The position numbers and the translations under genes are program-made. The notes under the pieces were generated by a model. It saw only the letters and a list, made by a program, of their open reading frames with translations. It was not told the origin of the DNA and searched no databases. This document shows positions 1 through 8,306 of a stretch of 64,000 bases of DNA, one piece after another; the stretch's first letter is position 1; each line of letters opens with the position of its first letter. This DNA is from Paracoccus aminovorans (GTDB taxonomy: Bacteria > Pseudomonadota > Alphaproteobacteria > Rhodobacterales > Rhodobacteraceae), in the NCBI RefSeq assembly GCF_001546115.1, contig NZ_KQ955208.1:124001-188000 (forward strand), in the 5' to 3' direction.

Positions 1-76
1 CAAGAACAGGCAGGCCATGCGGCGTTTGTCGCAAACCGGGTCCATCAAAGACGCTCTGAAAATCGACTTTGACTGA
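1..76 (+). CDS. C-terminal end of an upstream phage gene (partial)
   Basis: An open frame enters from the left edge and ends at a TGA at 74-76, giving the last 24 residues of a basic C-terminus (ending KDALKIDFD). The capsid gene starts 24 bases later, so this is probably the previous head gene, perhaps a scaffold or head-assembly protein. The visible part is too short to assign a family. Confidence 0.55.
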   Translation, partial: KNRQAMRRLSQTGSIKDALKIDFD

Positions 77-100
77 CCGCCAGTCACAGAGGAAATAGCT

Positions 101-1093
101 ATGGCTATTGTGGCGAATACGTTCCAGTCCACTGGATCGAAAACGAACCGGGAAGAACTGTCCGACGTCGTGGACATGATCACCCCGGAAGATACCCCCA
201 TCTACAGCATGATCGGCAAGGGGACGGCGAAATCCACGCACCCCGAATGGTCGATTGACGAGCTTCGCGCCCCTGGTGCGAACGTGCAGGTCGAGGGTGA
301 CGAATACATCTTCAACGCCATCGTCGCGCCCAAGCGTGTGGGCAACTACACGCAGATCTTCCGCGACAGCTTCGTGCTTTCCAACACCCAGGAAGCCGTT
401 GACGACGCGGGCCAGGCGCTGAAAGTCAAGCACCAGAAGGTCAAGGTGGGCAAGGCGATCCGCAAGGACGTGGAATTCTCCATCGTCTCGAACGTGGGTT
501 CGGTGGGCGGCGCGACCCGCGTCTCGGCCGGCCTGCCGGCGTGGATCACCACCAACGCCAGCCGTGGCGCCACTGGTGCGAACGGCGGCTTCCAAGTCGG
601 CACCGGGCTTGTCACCCCGGCGACCAATGGCACCCAGCGCGCGTTTACCAAGACGCTGCTGGACAACGCCCTCCAAGCCGCCTACTCGGCCGGCGCCGAC
701 GTGACGGACCTTGTCGTGGCGCCCTACGTCAAGTCGGTTTTCGTGACCTTCATGTCGGACGCCAACGTGGCCCCGTTCCGCTATGCCGCGTCCAGCGGCA
801 GCAAGAATACCATCGTCGCGACGGCGGATATCTACGAAGGCCCCTATGGCAAGGTCGCCATCACCATGGATCGTGTCATGGCGGCTTCGGTGGCGACGGC
901 GCGCAACGCCTTCCTGATCGACCGCGACAAGCTGGAATGGCTGTGGCTGCGGAAGATCGCCGAAGACAAGGACCTGGCAAAGACCGGCGATGCGCAGAAG
1001 CGCGTCATCATCGGTGAGGGCTGCCTCAAGGTGACCAACGAGGCCGGCCTTGGCGTCATTGCCGATCTGTTCGGGACCACGCCGAGCACCTGA
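101..1093 (+). CDS. Phage major capsid protein, DUF5309 / SU10-like family
   Basis: A 330-residue protein with the layout of the DUF5309 (SU10 major head protein-like) family. The N-terminus is rich in Thr/Ser and has the motif DMITPEDTPIYSMIGKG near residues 26-42. An acidic and Gly-rich middle follows, and then a C-terminal core with EWLWLRKIAEDKDLAKTGDAQ (about residues 269-289), which in this family precedes the final strand ending GCLKVTNE. The start ATG is preceded by GAGGAAAT. The gene opens a tightly packed run of head and connector genes, as expected for a head module. The family name is from recall of the conserved motifs. The major-capsid role is supported by size and context. Confidence 0.85.
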   Translation: MAIVANTFQSTGSKTNREELSDVVDMITPEDTPIYSMIGKGTAKSTHPEWSIDELRAPGANVQVEGDEYIFNAIVAPKRVGNYTQIFRDSFVLSNTQEAVDDAGQALKVKHQKVKVGKAIRKDVEFSIVSNVGSVGGATRVSAGLPAWITTNASRGATGANGGFQVGTGLVTPATNGTQRAFTKTLLDNALQAAYSAGADVTDLVVAPYVKSVFVTFMSDANVAPFRYAASSGSKNTIVATADIYEGPYGKVAITMDRVMAASVATARNAFLIDRDKLEWLWLRKIAEDKDLAKTGDAQKRVIIGEGCLKVTNEAGLGVIADLFGTTPST

Positions 1094-1140
1094 TAATCGG
1101 GGGCGCGATCATGCGCCCTCTCATCGCATGGGAGGCCGAT

Positions 1141-1611
1141 ATGGCATCGAATGACAAAGACGCGGCCAAGGCCGTGGACGCTGTGACGACCCCGGACAAG
1201 CCGGCGGCCGCCGCACCCAAGAACGAGGAAGTCGTCGCGGATATCGGGCATCTGCGCGTCAAGACGGCCGCTGAAAAGCGCGTCGAGGCCGAGACCGGCA
1301 ACAAAGAGGACCATTGGCTGCGGCCGGCGAAGGAAGCGCACGCCGACGCGGCCAAGGTCAGCATCGTTGCGCCGCTCGGGGCCGAGAGCGAAACCTCGGA
1401 TCTGGCCGACGACGAGCTGACGCGCATTCGCCTGCTGTTCGACTGGCACGACGGCCAAGGCGTGTTCCACGAGCGCGGCAAGCAGATGGACATGATCCGC
1501 AACGAGGCGGCCAAGCTGCTGGCGCAGGGGATGGCGGAGCGGGTCAACCCGCCTCCGGTCGATCCGGTCGAAAAGGCGATGGCCGAGGCCAAGCTGAACG
1601 CGCTGAAATGA
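1141..1611 (+). CDS. Hypothetical phage head-region protein
   Basis: A 156-residue acidic protein, rich in Ala, Lys and Glu, with no recognised domain. I chose the ATG at 1141 because GGGAGG lies just upstream; an upstream in-frame ATG at 1111 lacks such a site. The N-terminal 40 residues are low-complexity (many Ala/Lys/Asp). The remainder looks helical, with a conserved-looking segment around DELTRIRLLFDWHDGQGV. It sits directly after the capsid gene, where small decoration or head-accessory proteins are often found. That role is inference from position only. Confidence 0.6.
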   Translation: MASNDKDAAKAVDAVTTPDKPAAAAPKNEEVVADIGHLRVKTAAEKRVEAETGNKEDHWLRPAKEAHADAAKVSIVAPLGAESETSDLADDELTRIRLLFDWHDGQGVFHERGKQMDMIRNEAAKLLAQGMAERVNPPPVDPVEKAMAEAKLNALK

Positions 1612-1661
1612 CCATGGGCGGGCCGGGAGACTGGCCCGCTTCATCATAGAGAGGATGAGCA

Positions 1662-1829
1662 ATGGCTGAACCGAAAGAAGCGACCACGCCCGTGCGGCTG
1701 CTGGTGGATTACTGGGCCGAAGAGGACGTGCGGACCCCGGCCGGCGAGGTCATCGACGTGCCGATGAGCGTTGCCATGGACCTGCTGTCCGAAGGCAAGG
1801 CCCAGCGTGCGGACAAGTTCGGCAAATGA
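1662..1829 (+). CDS. Small hypothetical phage protein (55 aa)
   Basis: A 55-residue ORF, MAEPKEATTPVRLLVDYW... It has an AGAGAGGA ribosome site 6-10 bases before the ATG, and its TGA overlaps the next ATG (ATGA at 1826-1829), so it is translationally coupled to the next gene. It has a single predicted beta/alpha unit with VPMSVAMDLLSEGKAQRADKF, which resembles short phage head-region proteins that carry a substitution-tolerant N-terminus. No function can be assigned. Confidence 0.6.
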   Translation: MAEPKEATTPVRLLVDYWAEEDVRTPAGEVIDVPMSVAMDLLSEGKAQRADKFGK

Positions 1830-2146
1830 CCATCCGCGATAGCGACGGGTTCGAGCTGGTGGAGCACGACCCGTATACCGGGCGGTCCGTCTGGTCGTAT
1901 TTCGACGGTGAAAAAACCGTCTACCGCATCGATCAGCCCGTTGACGATGTGATCCGCTCCAACGCCGAGGAGCGCGCCCACGCCGGCACGAAATGGCGCG
2001 GGGATTGGCACAAGATCGGCAGCATCCCGATGAACGTCTATCGCGCGAGCGGGATGCACGACGCCATCGGCCAGAAAGACGACAGGTTCATTGCGCGCTG
2101 GCTGACCGACAACGACGCATGGCGAACCAAGGACGGGAGGCTTTAG
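1826..2146 (+). CDS. Hypothetical phage protein (106 aa)
   Basis: A 106-residue soluble protein coupled to the preceding 55-aa gene by an ATGA overlap. It contains the motif FELVEHDPYTGRSVW and later WRGDWHKIGSIPMNVY, followed by a C-terminal helix ending DNDAWRTKDGRL. This combination resembles a small protein found next to capsid genes in podovirus-like phages of proteobacteria. I have no function for it beyond its place in the head module, and I see no membrane segment or signal peptide. Confidence 0.65.
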   Translation: MTIRDSDGFELVEHDPYTGRSVWSYFDGEKTVYRIDQPVDDVIRSNAEERAHAGTKWRGDWHKIGSIPMNVYRASGMHDAIGQKDDRFIARWLTDNDAWRTKDGRL

Positions 2147-2149
2147 GCC

Positions 2150-2656
2150 ATGAATTACGCGGAGCTTGTCACGGAAGTCGCTCTGCGTTGCGGCCTGCCC
2201 GAAATCCCAGCGCGAGCGGAGTATCTGACCCGTCAGGCCGAGCGCGACCTTGAAAAGGTGCTGCGCGTTGGGCCGATGGAGGCCGAGGCGACCCTGACGG
2301 CGGATGCCTACGGCAAGGCTGCGCTGCCTGCCGATTTCTTGGCGTTTCGCAGCGACGGCAAGTCGTCATGGCCGGTTTCCGGCAATGGTATCACGGTTCG
2401 GCCGAGCCAGGTTTTCATCCTGACCTATTACGCCAAGCTGCCCAGCGTCGTGGACAACGGCACCAACTGGCTTCTGGACATTGAGCCGGAAATCTACGTC
2501 CTTGCCGTCCTCCTGCAAGCCTATGGCGCGGCGATGGACGAGCGCGCCGCTGCGGTGGGATCGATGCTGGCCGAGCGGGTGAAGGCTTTCGTTCGCGAGG
2601 ATCGGATTGCCCGCTATGGCGCGCAGAAGATCGATATTTCCGGGGTGGCGCGATGA
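2150..2656 (+). CDS. Phage adaptor / head-tail connector-like protein
   Basis: A 168-residue protein. The N-terminus, MNYAELVTEVALRCGLPE, is a short helix bundle of the kind found at the start of SU10-type and P22 gp4-type adaptor proteins. A beta-rich core follows (ATLTADAYGKAALPADFLAF), then a C-terminal helix with DERAAAVGSMLAERVKAF. The order capsid, small genes, then adaptor matches short-tailed phages, where the adaptor binds the portal ring. It overlaps the next gene by four bases (ATGA). The assignment rests on layout and position and is moderate. Confidence 0.6.
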   Translation: MNYAELVTEVALRCGLPEIPARAEYLTRQAERDLEKVLRVGPMEAEATLTADAYGKAALPADFLAFRSDGKSSWPVSGNGITVRPSQVFILTYYAKLPSVVDNGTNWLLDIEPEIYVLAVLLQAYGAAMDERAAAVGSMLAERVKAFVREDRIARYGAQKIDISGVAR

Positions 2657-3210
2657 CGACGGCTCAAGACGTGCTGCAATCCGTGCTGACCAAGGCCGGT
2701 CTGGATTACATCAGCCCATCCATCGCCAACGGCGGGGAGCAGGTTCAGGAAATCGTGGACCTGATTAACGAGACGGGCAAGGATCTGGCTCTGCGCGGCG
2801 AGTGGCGCGAAATGCTGGCGTCGGCACCGGTCGGGGTATTGCCTGCCGATTTCGGCAAGCCTGCAATCGTGGTGACGGCGACCGGAACCCAGGCGCGGCG
2901 CGTCACCGATCCGGGGCAATGGGCGTTCCTGGCTGCGAACCCGCCGGAGCATCCCTATTATCGCATCGCTGGCGGTGCCGTGGAGATTGCGCCCGTCATG
3001 GCTGCAACCCTGTCCTATTGGTCCTCGCACTGGACCGACGCTGGCGAGGCTGTGACGTCGGACGGCGACGAGATCTATATCCCGATGGTGCCGATGGTGT
3101 CAGGGGCCTTTTACCGCTGGCTGCGCAAGAAGGGCCTGCCGTTCGATGACCAGATGGCCCAGCACGAGGCCGAGGTCGCAGCGGCCCAGAAGGCCGACAG
3201 GGGGCTGTGA
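2653..3210 (+). CDS. Second adaptor-like / head completion protein
   Basis: A 185-residue protein. The N-terminal helix, MTTAQDVLQSVLTKAGLDY, is followed by LINETGKDLALRGEWREML, a pattern typical of phage adaptor or head-completion proteins that follow the first connector. A central beta-rich portion and a C-terminal helix ending EAEVAAAQKADRGL complete it. It overlaps the upstream gene by ATGA, and its own stop overlaps the next start by one base. Two consecutive adaptor-like proteins suggest a two-ring neck. That is inference. Confidence 0.55.
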   Translation: MTTAQDVLQSVLTKAGLDYISPSIANGGEQVQEIVDLINETGKDLALRGEWREMLASAPVGVLPADFGKPAIVVTATGTQARRVTDPGQWAFLAANPPEHPYYRIAGGAVEIAPVMAATLSYWSSHWTDAGEAVTSDGDEIYIPMVPMVSGAFYRWLRKKGLPFDDQMAQHEAEVAAAQKADRGL

Positions 3211-4814
3211 TGCTGCCGAGCCGTATCCGCCCGCCGAGAGGCAGCACCGAAAGCGCCAAGCCCGCGCCGATGGCGGTCAAGACGTTCAACGCGCCCACGG
3301 CTGGGGTTGTGTCCAATACCACCTTGGCGACGGGAAAATCCGCACTGGTGCTCGAAAACTTCTGGCCGACGCCGCAGGGCATCGAGCCTCGGGGCGGATA
3401 TGCCTATGTCGCGCGGGCCGGGACCGATCCTGTCGTCACGCTCTTTGAGCACAAGGCAAGCGCGACCTACTTTGCCGCAAGCGCCACGGGGATTTATCCG
3501 TTCAACGCTTCTACCTCGGGCGGGGCCTCGCTCGATCCGTCCGTTACCGGCCTGACAAATGGCAACTGGTCCACCTACGAGGTGCAGAACAGCGGCGGCA
3601 ACTTTCTGCTGTGCGTGAACGGCGCTGACAACCTGCGGCGCTTCGACGGCTCCGTGTGGCTGACGATTACCGGCACCGGAACCGGGGCGATCACCGGGGT
3701 CAACACGAACACGCTCAATTTCGTCTGGGGGCACCGCAACCGGGTGTTCTTCATCCAGAACAACAGCACCTCGGCTTGGTATCTGGCGACCAATGCGGTG
3801 GGCGGCGCAGCGACGGAGTTGCCCCTGGCTGGCGTGTTCAGGCGCGGCGGATCGCTGATGATGGGCGGCACCTGGTCCAGCGATAGCGGCGCGGGTCTTG
3901 ATGATCGGTGTTTCTTCGTGACGGACGCGGGTGAGGTGGCGATATTCACCGGCGCCAACCCGGGTGACGTGAACAACTGGTCCTTGGTCGGCGTCTATGA
4001 CGTGGGCATTCCGCTCGGCCGCAAGTCGATGGTCTATATCGGCGGCGACGTGCTTTTCGGGACGCGGCGAGGCATCATCCCCTTGTCCGCGGTGGTGCAG
4101 AAAGACCCGGTGGAGTTGGCGGCCTCGGCCGTTACGGCGCCGATCCAGCCCGATTGGAACGCCACGGTCGAGCGCGTGGCGGGCGGCTGGCGCGTCGGGA
4201 AATGGTCCACCATCGGGATGGTATTCGCCATGCCCTTGGGAGCCTCGACGCTAGCGCCAGAGATCTATGCCGCCAATGCCGAGAGCGGGGCATGGTGCAC
4301 GATCACCGGCTGGGATGCGACCGACATTCAGCAGCTTGGCGACCGGCTCTATTTCGGCACCGATGCGGGCCGGATCTGCCGCGCATGGGTGGGGGGCATT
4401 GACCGCGACATGCCCTATCTCTGCCGCGCCCGGTTGGCTTTCGATCACCTGTCGGAGCCTTCTGCCTGGAAGTCGGCGAGCGTCATGCAGGCGGTCTGGA
4501 AGGTGCGCGGGAAGATCGACTATTCCATGGGACTTGCCCGCGATTACGGCAACCAATGGGGGGCGCCTCCCTCGGTCGCATCGATAGGCGATCCGAATGC
4601 CGGAATGAGCGATTGGGACGTGGCAATCTGGGACGTGGCACCTTGGGCGTCTGATCCGGGGAGCTACGGCATCGTGAGCGGCTGGCGCTCGGTTACCGGC
4701 ATGGGCTTCGCCTTCGCCCCGACCGTCCAGCTTCTCTGCAATTCGTCGGCCAAGGTGAGCTGCCAGTTGCAGCGCATCGACGTGGGCTTTGTCTCGGGCG
4801 GCGCCGTCACATGA
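3210..4814 (+). CDS. Phage neck/tail stabilisation-like protein (propeller-like)
   Basis: A 534-residue, strand-rich protein. Short segments of the type W.VGVYDVGIPLGRKSMVYIGGDVLFGTR, and aromatic or Gly turns spaced at 40-60 residues, suggest a beta-propeller. In P22-like phages the gene after the adaptor (gp10) is a propeller-like stabiliser of the neck, and the position fits. The ATG at 3210 overlaps the upstream TGA; a GTG at 3207 is an alternative start. The gene is coupled by ATGA to the next one. No enzymatic motif is seen. The P22 gp10 comparison is by architecture and order only. Confidence 0.5.
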   Translation: MLPSRIRPPRGSTESAKPAPMAVKTFNAPTAGVVSNTTLATGKSALVLENFWPTPQGIEPRGGYAYVARAGTDPVVTLFEHKASATYFAASATGIYPFNASTSGGASLDPSVTGLTNGNWSTYEVQNSGGNFLLCVNGADNLRRFDGSVWLTITGTGTGAITGVNTNTLNFVWGHRNRVFFIQNNSTSAWYLATNAVGGAATELPLAGVFRRGGSLMMGGTWSSDSGAGLDDRCFFVTDAGEVAIFTGANPGDVNNWSLVGVYDVGIPLGRKSMVYIGGDVLFGTRRGIIPLSAVVQKDPVELAASAVTAPIQPDWNATVERVAGGWRVGKWSTIGMVFAMPLGASTLAPEIYAANAESGAWCTITGWDATDIQQLGDRLYFGTDAGRICRAWVGGIDRDMPYLCRARLAFDHLSEPSAWKSASVMQAVWKVRGKIDYSMGLARDYGNQWGAPPSVASIGDPNAGMSDWDVAIWDVAPWASDPGSYGIVSGWRSVTGMGFAFAPTVQLLCNSSAKVSCQLQRIDVGFVSGGAVT

Positions 4815-5227
4815 TCCCGATGCACGCGCATCAGGAAGCGCTCAGGGTGTTCCTTGAGCGCGGCCTTGGCATCGAGATCGGCCCGGCGCAGTTCATGGGC
4901 TGGGCGCGGCCTGACGGCATCGTGGCGAGCATCGCGTTCAACAACTATCACCCGCAGGAAGGCGTGATCGAGTTGCACGGCTACGCATCTACGCGCGACT
5001 GGTGCAACAAGGACCGGCTGCGGGAACTGTTCCAATACCCGTTCGACCAGCTTGGCGTTCGCCTCTGTGTCGCCCGGATCTCGGAGCACAACCTTACCGC
5101 CCGGCGCGTCTGGCGCGCTTTCGGGGCGAGCGAATTCATCATCCCAGAGCTTCGCGGACCCGGTGAGGCCGAAGCGATCTACACGCTGCACCGCGACCAG
5201 TGGGCGGCCAGCAAATTCATGAGGTGA
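4811..5227 (+). CDS. GNAT-like acetyltransferase, phage encoded
   Basis: A 138-residue protein with the outline of a GNAT fold. The segment GVIELHGYASTRDWCNKDRL would be strand 4 and the start of the acetyl-CoA loop. The segment RISEHNLTARRVWRAFGA matches the family's C-terminal N..A...Y/W...GF pattern. It is coupled by ATGA overlap to the propeller-like gene and followed four bases later by the next virion gene. Similar small acetyltransferase-like genes occur in the structural modules of several podovirus groups, where the substrate is not known. The canonical Q/RxxGxG/A motif is not clear, so activity is uncertain. Confidence 0.6.
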   Translation: MIPMHAHQEALRVFLERGLGIEIGPAQFMGWARPDGIVASIAFNNYHPQEGVIELHGYASTRDWCNKDRLRELFQYPFDQLGVRLCVARISEHNLTARRVWRAFGASEFIIPELRGPGEAEAIYTLHRDQWAASKFMR

Positions 5228-5230
5228 GTC

Positions 5231-6538
5231 ATGGGGAAACGACAGCCAAGCGCCCCCGATCCCGTTCGCACCGCCGCCGCCCAGACCGGAACGAACGTCA
5301 GCACGGCGGTAGCCAATGCGTTCTTGAACAACGTAAACCAAGAGACCCCGTATGGTTCGCTGAACTATAACGCTACCGGGAATTACAGCTGGACCGACCC
5401 CAGCACGAACCAGACCTACAATATCCCGACGTTCACTGCGACGCAGAGCCTGACGCCGGCCGGGGAGCGGCTGCAAGACGCGACCATGGCGACACAGCAG
5501 AACCTTGCCGACACGGCCCAGACGGCATCGGGGCGGCTCAACAGCATGCTTTCCTCGCCGGTCGATCTGTCGAACGCCCCCGCTGCTGGGGCCACGCCGA
5601 CCATGCAGACGGTAGGGGCGGCCAAGCCGATGCAGACCAGCATCGCAGGCGCCGGCAACATCACCCGGACCTATGGAACGGATTTCTCGCAGGACCGCGC
5701 CAAGGTCGAGCAGGCGATCATGGACCGGGCGGCAGGAGGGTTGGAGAACGACCGGAAGGCCCTTGAGCAACGGCTGGCAGACCAGGGCATCGCCATCGGC
5801 TCGGCGGCGTATCAGTCGGCGATGGACGACTACAACCGTGGCGTCAACGACATGCGGACCTCGGCCATTCTGGCGGGCGGGCAGGAGCAATCCCGAATGG
5901 CCGGGCTGGAGGCGCAGCGCGCGCAATTCCAGAACGCGGCGCAGAACCAGCAATGGACGCAGAACGCCCAGCAGGCGCAATTCCGCAACTCGGCGAACCA
6001 GCAGAATTTCCAGAACAGCCTGAGCCAGGCCGGGTTCAACAACGACGCGCGGTCGCAGCAATTCGACCTGCAAAACACGGCGCGGAACCAGTATCTGCAA
6101 GAGACCTACGCCAACCGTAACCAAGGGCTGAACGAGATCCTCGGGCTGATGAACGGGTCGCAGGTGCAGAACCCGAATTTCGTGAACACCGGACAGAACA
6201 ACATCGCGAACACCGATTATGCCGGGATCGTCCAGCAGGATTTCCAGAACCGCATGGGCCAGTATCAGAACCGCATGGGCCTGTTCAACAACCTGGGCAG
6301 CGGGATCGGGTCACTGTTCGCCCTGTCTGATCGAGATGCCAAGACCGATATCGAGAAGGTCGGCAAGACGGACGATGGCCAGAACGTCTATGCCTACCGC
6401 TACAAGCACGAAGGCGAGGGTGGGCCTATCCACATGGGCCTGATGGCGCAGGAAGTCGAGAAGAAGCGGCCGGAGGCGGTCGTCAAGGGCGCCGATGGCC
6501 TGCGCCGCGTCAATTACGGCATTGCCCTGGGGGTCTGA
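5231..6538 (+). CDS. Phage virion protein with Q/N-rich middle and S74-chaperone-like C-terminus
   Basis: A 435-residue protein. The N-terminal 130 residues are Ser/Thr/Asn-rich. Residues about 200-330 are strongly Gln/Asn-rich with repeated AQFQN/QNFQN-type units and a tandem NRMGQYQNRMG. The last 70 residues (SDRDAKTDIEKVGKTDDGQN and later GLMAQEVEKKRPEAVV then VNYG) match the pattern of the Peptidase_S74 intramolecular chaperone. In other phages this domain trims and trimerises fibres and spikes. The catalytic Ser of S74 is present as the SD at the start of that segment, but autocleavage cannot be shown here. Confidence 0.65.
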   Translation: MGKRQPSAPDPVRTAAAQTGTNVSTAVANAFLNNVNQETPYGSLNYNATGNYSWTDPSTNQTYNIPTFTATQSLTPAGERLQDATMATQQNLADTAQTASGRLNSMLSSPVDLSNAPAAGATPTMQTVGAAKPMQTSIAGAGNITRTYGTDFSQDRAKVEQAIMDRAAGGLENDRKALEQRLADQGIAIGSAAYQSAMDDYNRGVNDMRTSAILAGGQEQSRMAGLEAQRAQFQNAAQNQQWTQNAQQAQFRNSANQQNFQNSLSQAGFNNDARSQQFDLQNTARNQYLQETYANRNQGLNEILGLMNGSQVQNPNFVNTGQNNIANTDYAGIVQQDFQNRMGQYQNRMGLFNNLGSGIGSLFALSDRDAKTDIEKVGKTDDGQNVYAYRYKHEGEGGPIHMGLMAQEVEKKRPEAVVKGADGLRRVNYGIALGV

Positions 6539-6539
6539 C

Positions 6540-8306
6540 ATGCAATCGTTCATTTTCGGCGGCAATACCGGCATGACCTACCAGGACATGCTCAGGCAGC
6601 GTCAGCAGGCGCAGCAACTGCAACAGGGCATCGACAACGTGTCTGGCCCCGGTGGCGGCCTGAACGCGCTGGCAAAGGGCTTTGCGGCCAACATCCTGAA
6701 CAAGCGGGCCAATGAGGCGCAAAAACAGGGCATGGAGCAGGCCAATTCGGCTTGGGATCAGTATGCCGGGGGCAGTGCCCTGGGGCAGCTGTTCCAGCAG
6801 CGGTTCGGCGGTGGCGCCCCTTTCGTTGAGGGGGCTTCGCAGCCGGCCCCGCAAGAAGCGGTTGCAGGGGCCTTCCAAGGCGCGGCTGAGGCGAGCGGGC
6901 AGTTCCCGGCCTCGCTGATCCGCACTGAAAGCGGCGGGAACTGGAACGCGCTGAACAAGGAAGGCTATGGGGGGCGGCTGCAATTCGGCGCCGCTCGATT
7001 GGCAGACGCGGCCCGTGCCGGTCTTGTTCCAGAAGGAACCACGGGGGCGCAATTCTCCCGCATGTCGCCTGAGCAGCAGCAAGCGGTCGAGAGGTGGCAC
7101 TTCGCCGACATTGACCAGCAGGCGGCGGCGCGGGGGCTGGATCGTTATATCGGCCAGAACGTCGGCGGGCAGCAGATTACGCAAGACAGCATCCGGGCCA
7201 TGGCGCATTTGGGCGGGATCGGCGGCGCGGCAAAGTTTCTTGAAAGCGGCGGTCGGTCGAACCCGCAGGACAGCAACGGCACCAGCTTGGCCGATTACGC
7301 CCGCATTCACGCAGGCCCGAGCCAACAGGCAGCTCAGCAACCGCAGATGCCAGGCATGGACGCCGACATGGCGCAGATGGCCGCGCTGATGGGCAACCCG
7401 TTTCTGGACGAGGGTCGGCGCTCCGTGTTGCAGGCCATGTTCCAGCAGCGGCTTGGCCAGCAGAACGCGCTTTACGAGCAGCAGATGGCGGCGCAGGACC
7501 CGTATCGGCAGGCGCAGTTGCAGCAGATCCAGTTGCAGAACGAGGCGCTGCGGACGGGGGCATCTGGCAATCCTGCCGACGTGCAGTCGCTGAAATGGCG
7601 GGCGGAAGCGGCCGGACTGGTTCCGGGGACCCCGGAGTATCAGGAATTCATGCTCGGCGGCGGTAGGGTCAACGGCGGGGAAGGCCCGGCGGCCTTCCAA
7701 GCGCTCCACATGCAGGCGCTTGCGGCTGGTTTCGAGGAGGGGAGCCCGGAATATCGTCAGTTCATGGCCACGCGCGGCGCAGGTCTGGCGGCCGAGGCGG
7801 CGGCGACTGGCAAAGCGAATGCCGAGGCAACCGTGTCGGCCCCTGGTGACTACCAGGCCGCCCAGAACGCGCTGGATCTGATCGACAACATCCGGAATGA
7901 CCCTGCGCGCGGCGGGGCTACCGGCAAGTCGTCCATCTTCAATCGCATTCCCGGAACGGCGGGCTATGACTTCGCGCAGAAGGTGGAACAGGCCAAGAGC
8001 GGCGCGTTCCTGACCGCCATTCAGCAGATGAAGGGCTTGGGCGCGCTATCGAACAACGAAGGCATGGCGGCGACCGCTGCGGTCACGCGCATGAACACGG
8101 CCATGACCGAGGAAGGCTTCATGGAGGCGCTGGACGAATACGAGAAAATCGTTCGGCAGGCTTTGGCGCGGGCGCAGGCAAAGGGCGGCGGCCCGCAGCA
8201 AGCGGCGCCTGAGGCCGTCGCTCCCGTCGCGGCGGCACCAGCCCCACAGCAGCAAGCCCAACCCACGCGCCGCCGCTACAACCCGCAGACCGGGAGTTTC
8301 GAATGA
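6540..8306 (+). CDS. Phage internal virion protein with lytic transglycosylase-like domain
   Basis: A 588-residue protein. I chose the ATG at 6540 directly after the previous stop. Residues about 120-260 look like a lysozyme/lytic-transglycosylase fold: SLIRTESGGNWNALNKEGYGG contains the catalytic-type Glu of an ES-GG motif. It is followed by GRLQFGAARLADAA and a helix with IRAMAHLGGIGGAAKF. The remainder is Gln/Ala-rich and helical, with a C-terminal low-complexity Ala/Pro/Gln tail. Such domains in short-tailed phages are carried on internal virion proteins that open the cell wall during DNA entry. It overlaps the next gene by ATGA. Confidence 0.65.
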   Translation: MQSFIFGGNTGMTYQDMLRQRQQAQQLQQGIDNVSGPGGGLNALAKGFAANILNKRANEAQKQGMEQANSAWDQYAGGSALGQLFQQRFGGGAPFVEGASQPAPQEAVAGAFQGAAEASGQFPASLIRTESGGNWNALNKEGYGGRLQFGAARLADAARAGLVPEGTTGAQFSRMSPEQQQAVERWHFADIDQQAAARGLDRYIGQNVGGQQITQDSIRAMAHLGGIGGAAKFLESGGRSNPQDSNGTSLADYARIHAGPSQQAAQQPQMPGMDADMAQMAALMGNPFLDEGRRSVLQAMFQQRLGQQNALYEQQMAAQDPYRQAQLQQIQLQNEALRTGASGNPADVQSLKWRAEAAGLVPGTPEYQEFMLGGGRVNGGEGPAAFQALHMQALAAGFEEGSPEYRQFMATRGAGLAAEAAATGKANAEATVSAPGDYQAAQNALDLIDNIRNDPARGGATGKSSIFNRIPGTAGYDFAQKVEQAKSGAFLTAIQQMKGLGALSNNEGMAATAAVTRMNTAMTEEGFMEALDEYEKIVRQALARAQAKGGGPQQAAPEAVAPVAAAPAPQQQAQPTRRRYNPQTGSFE

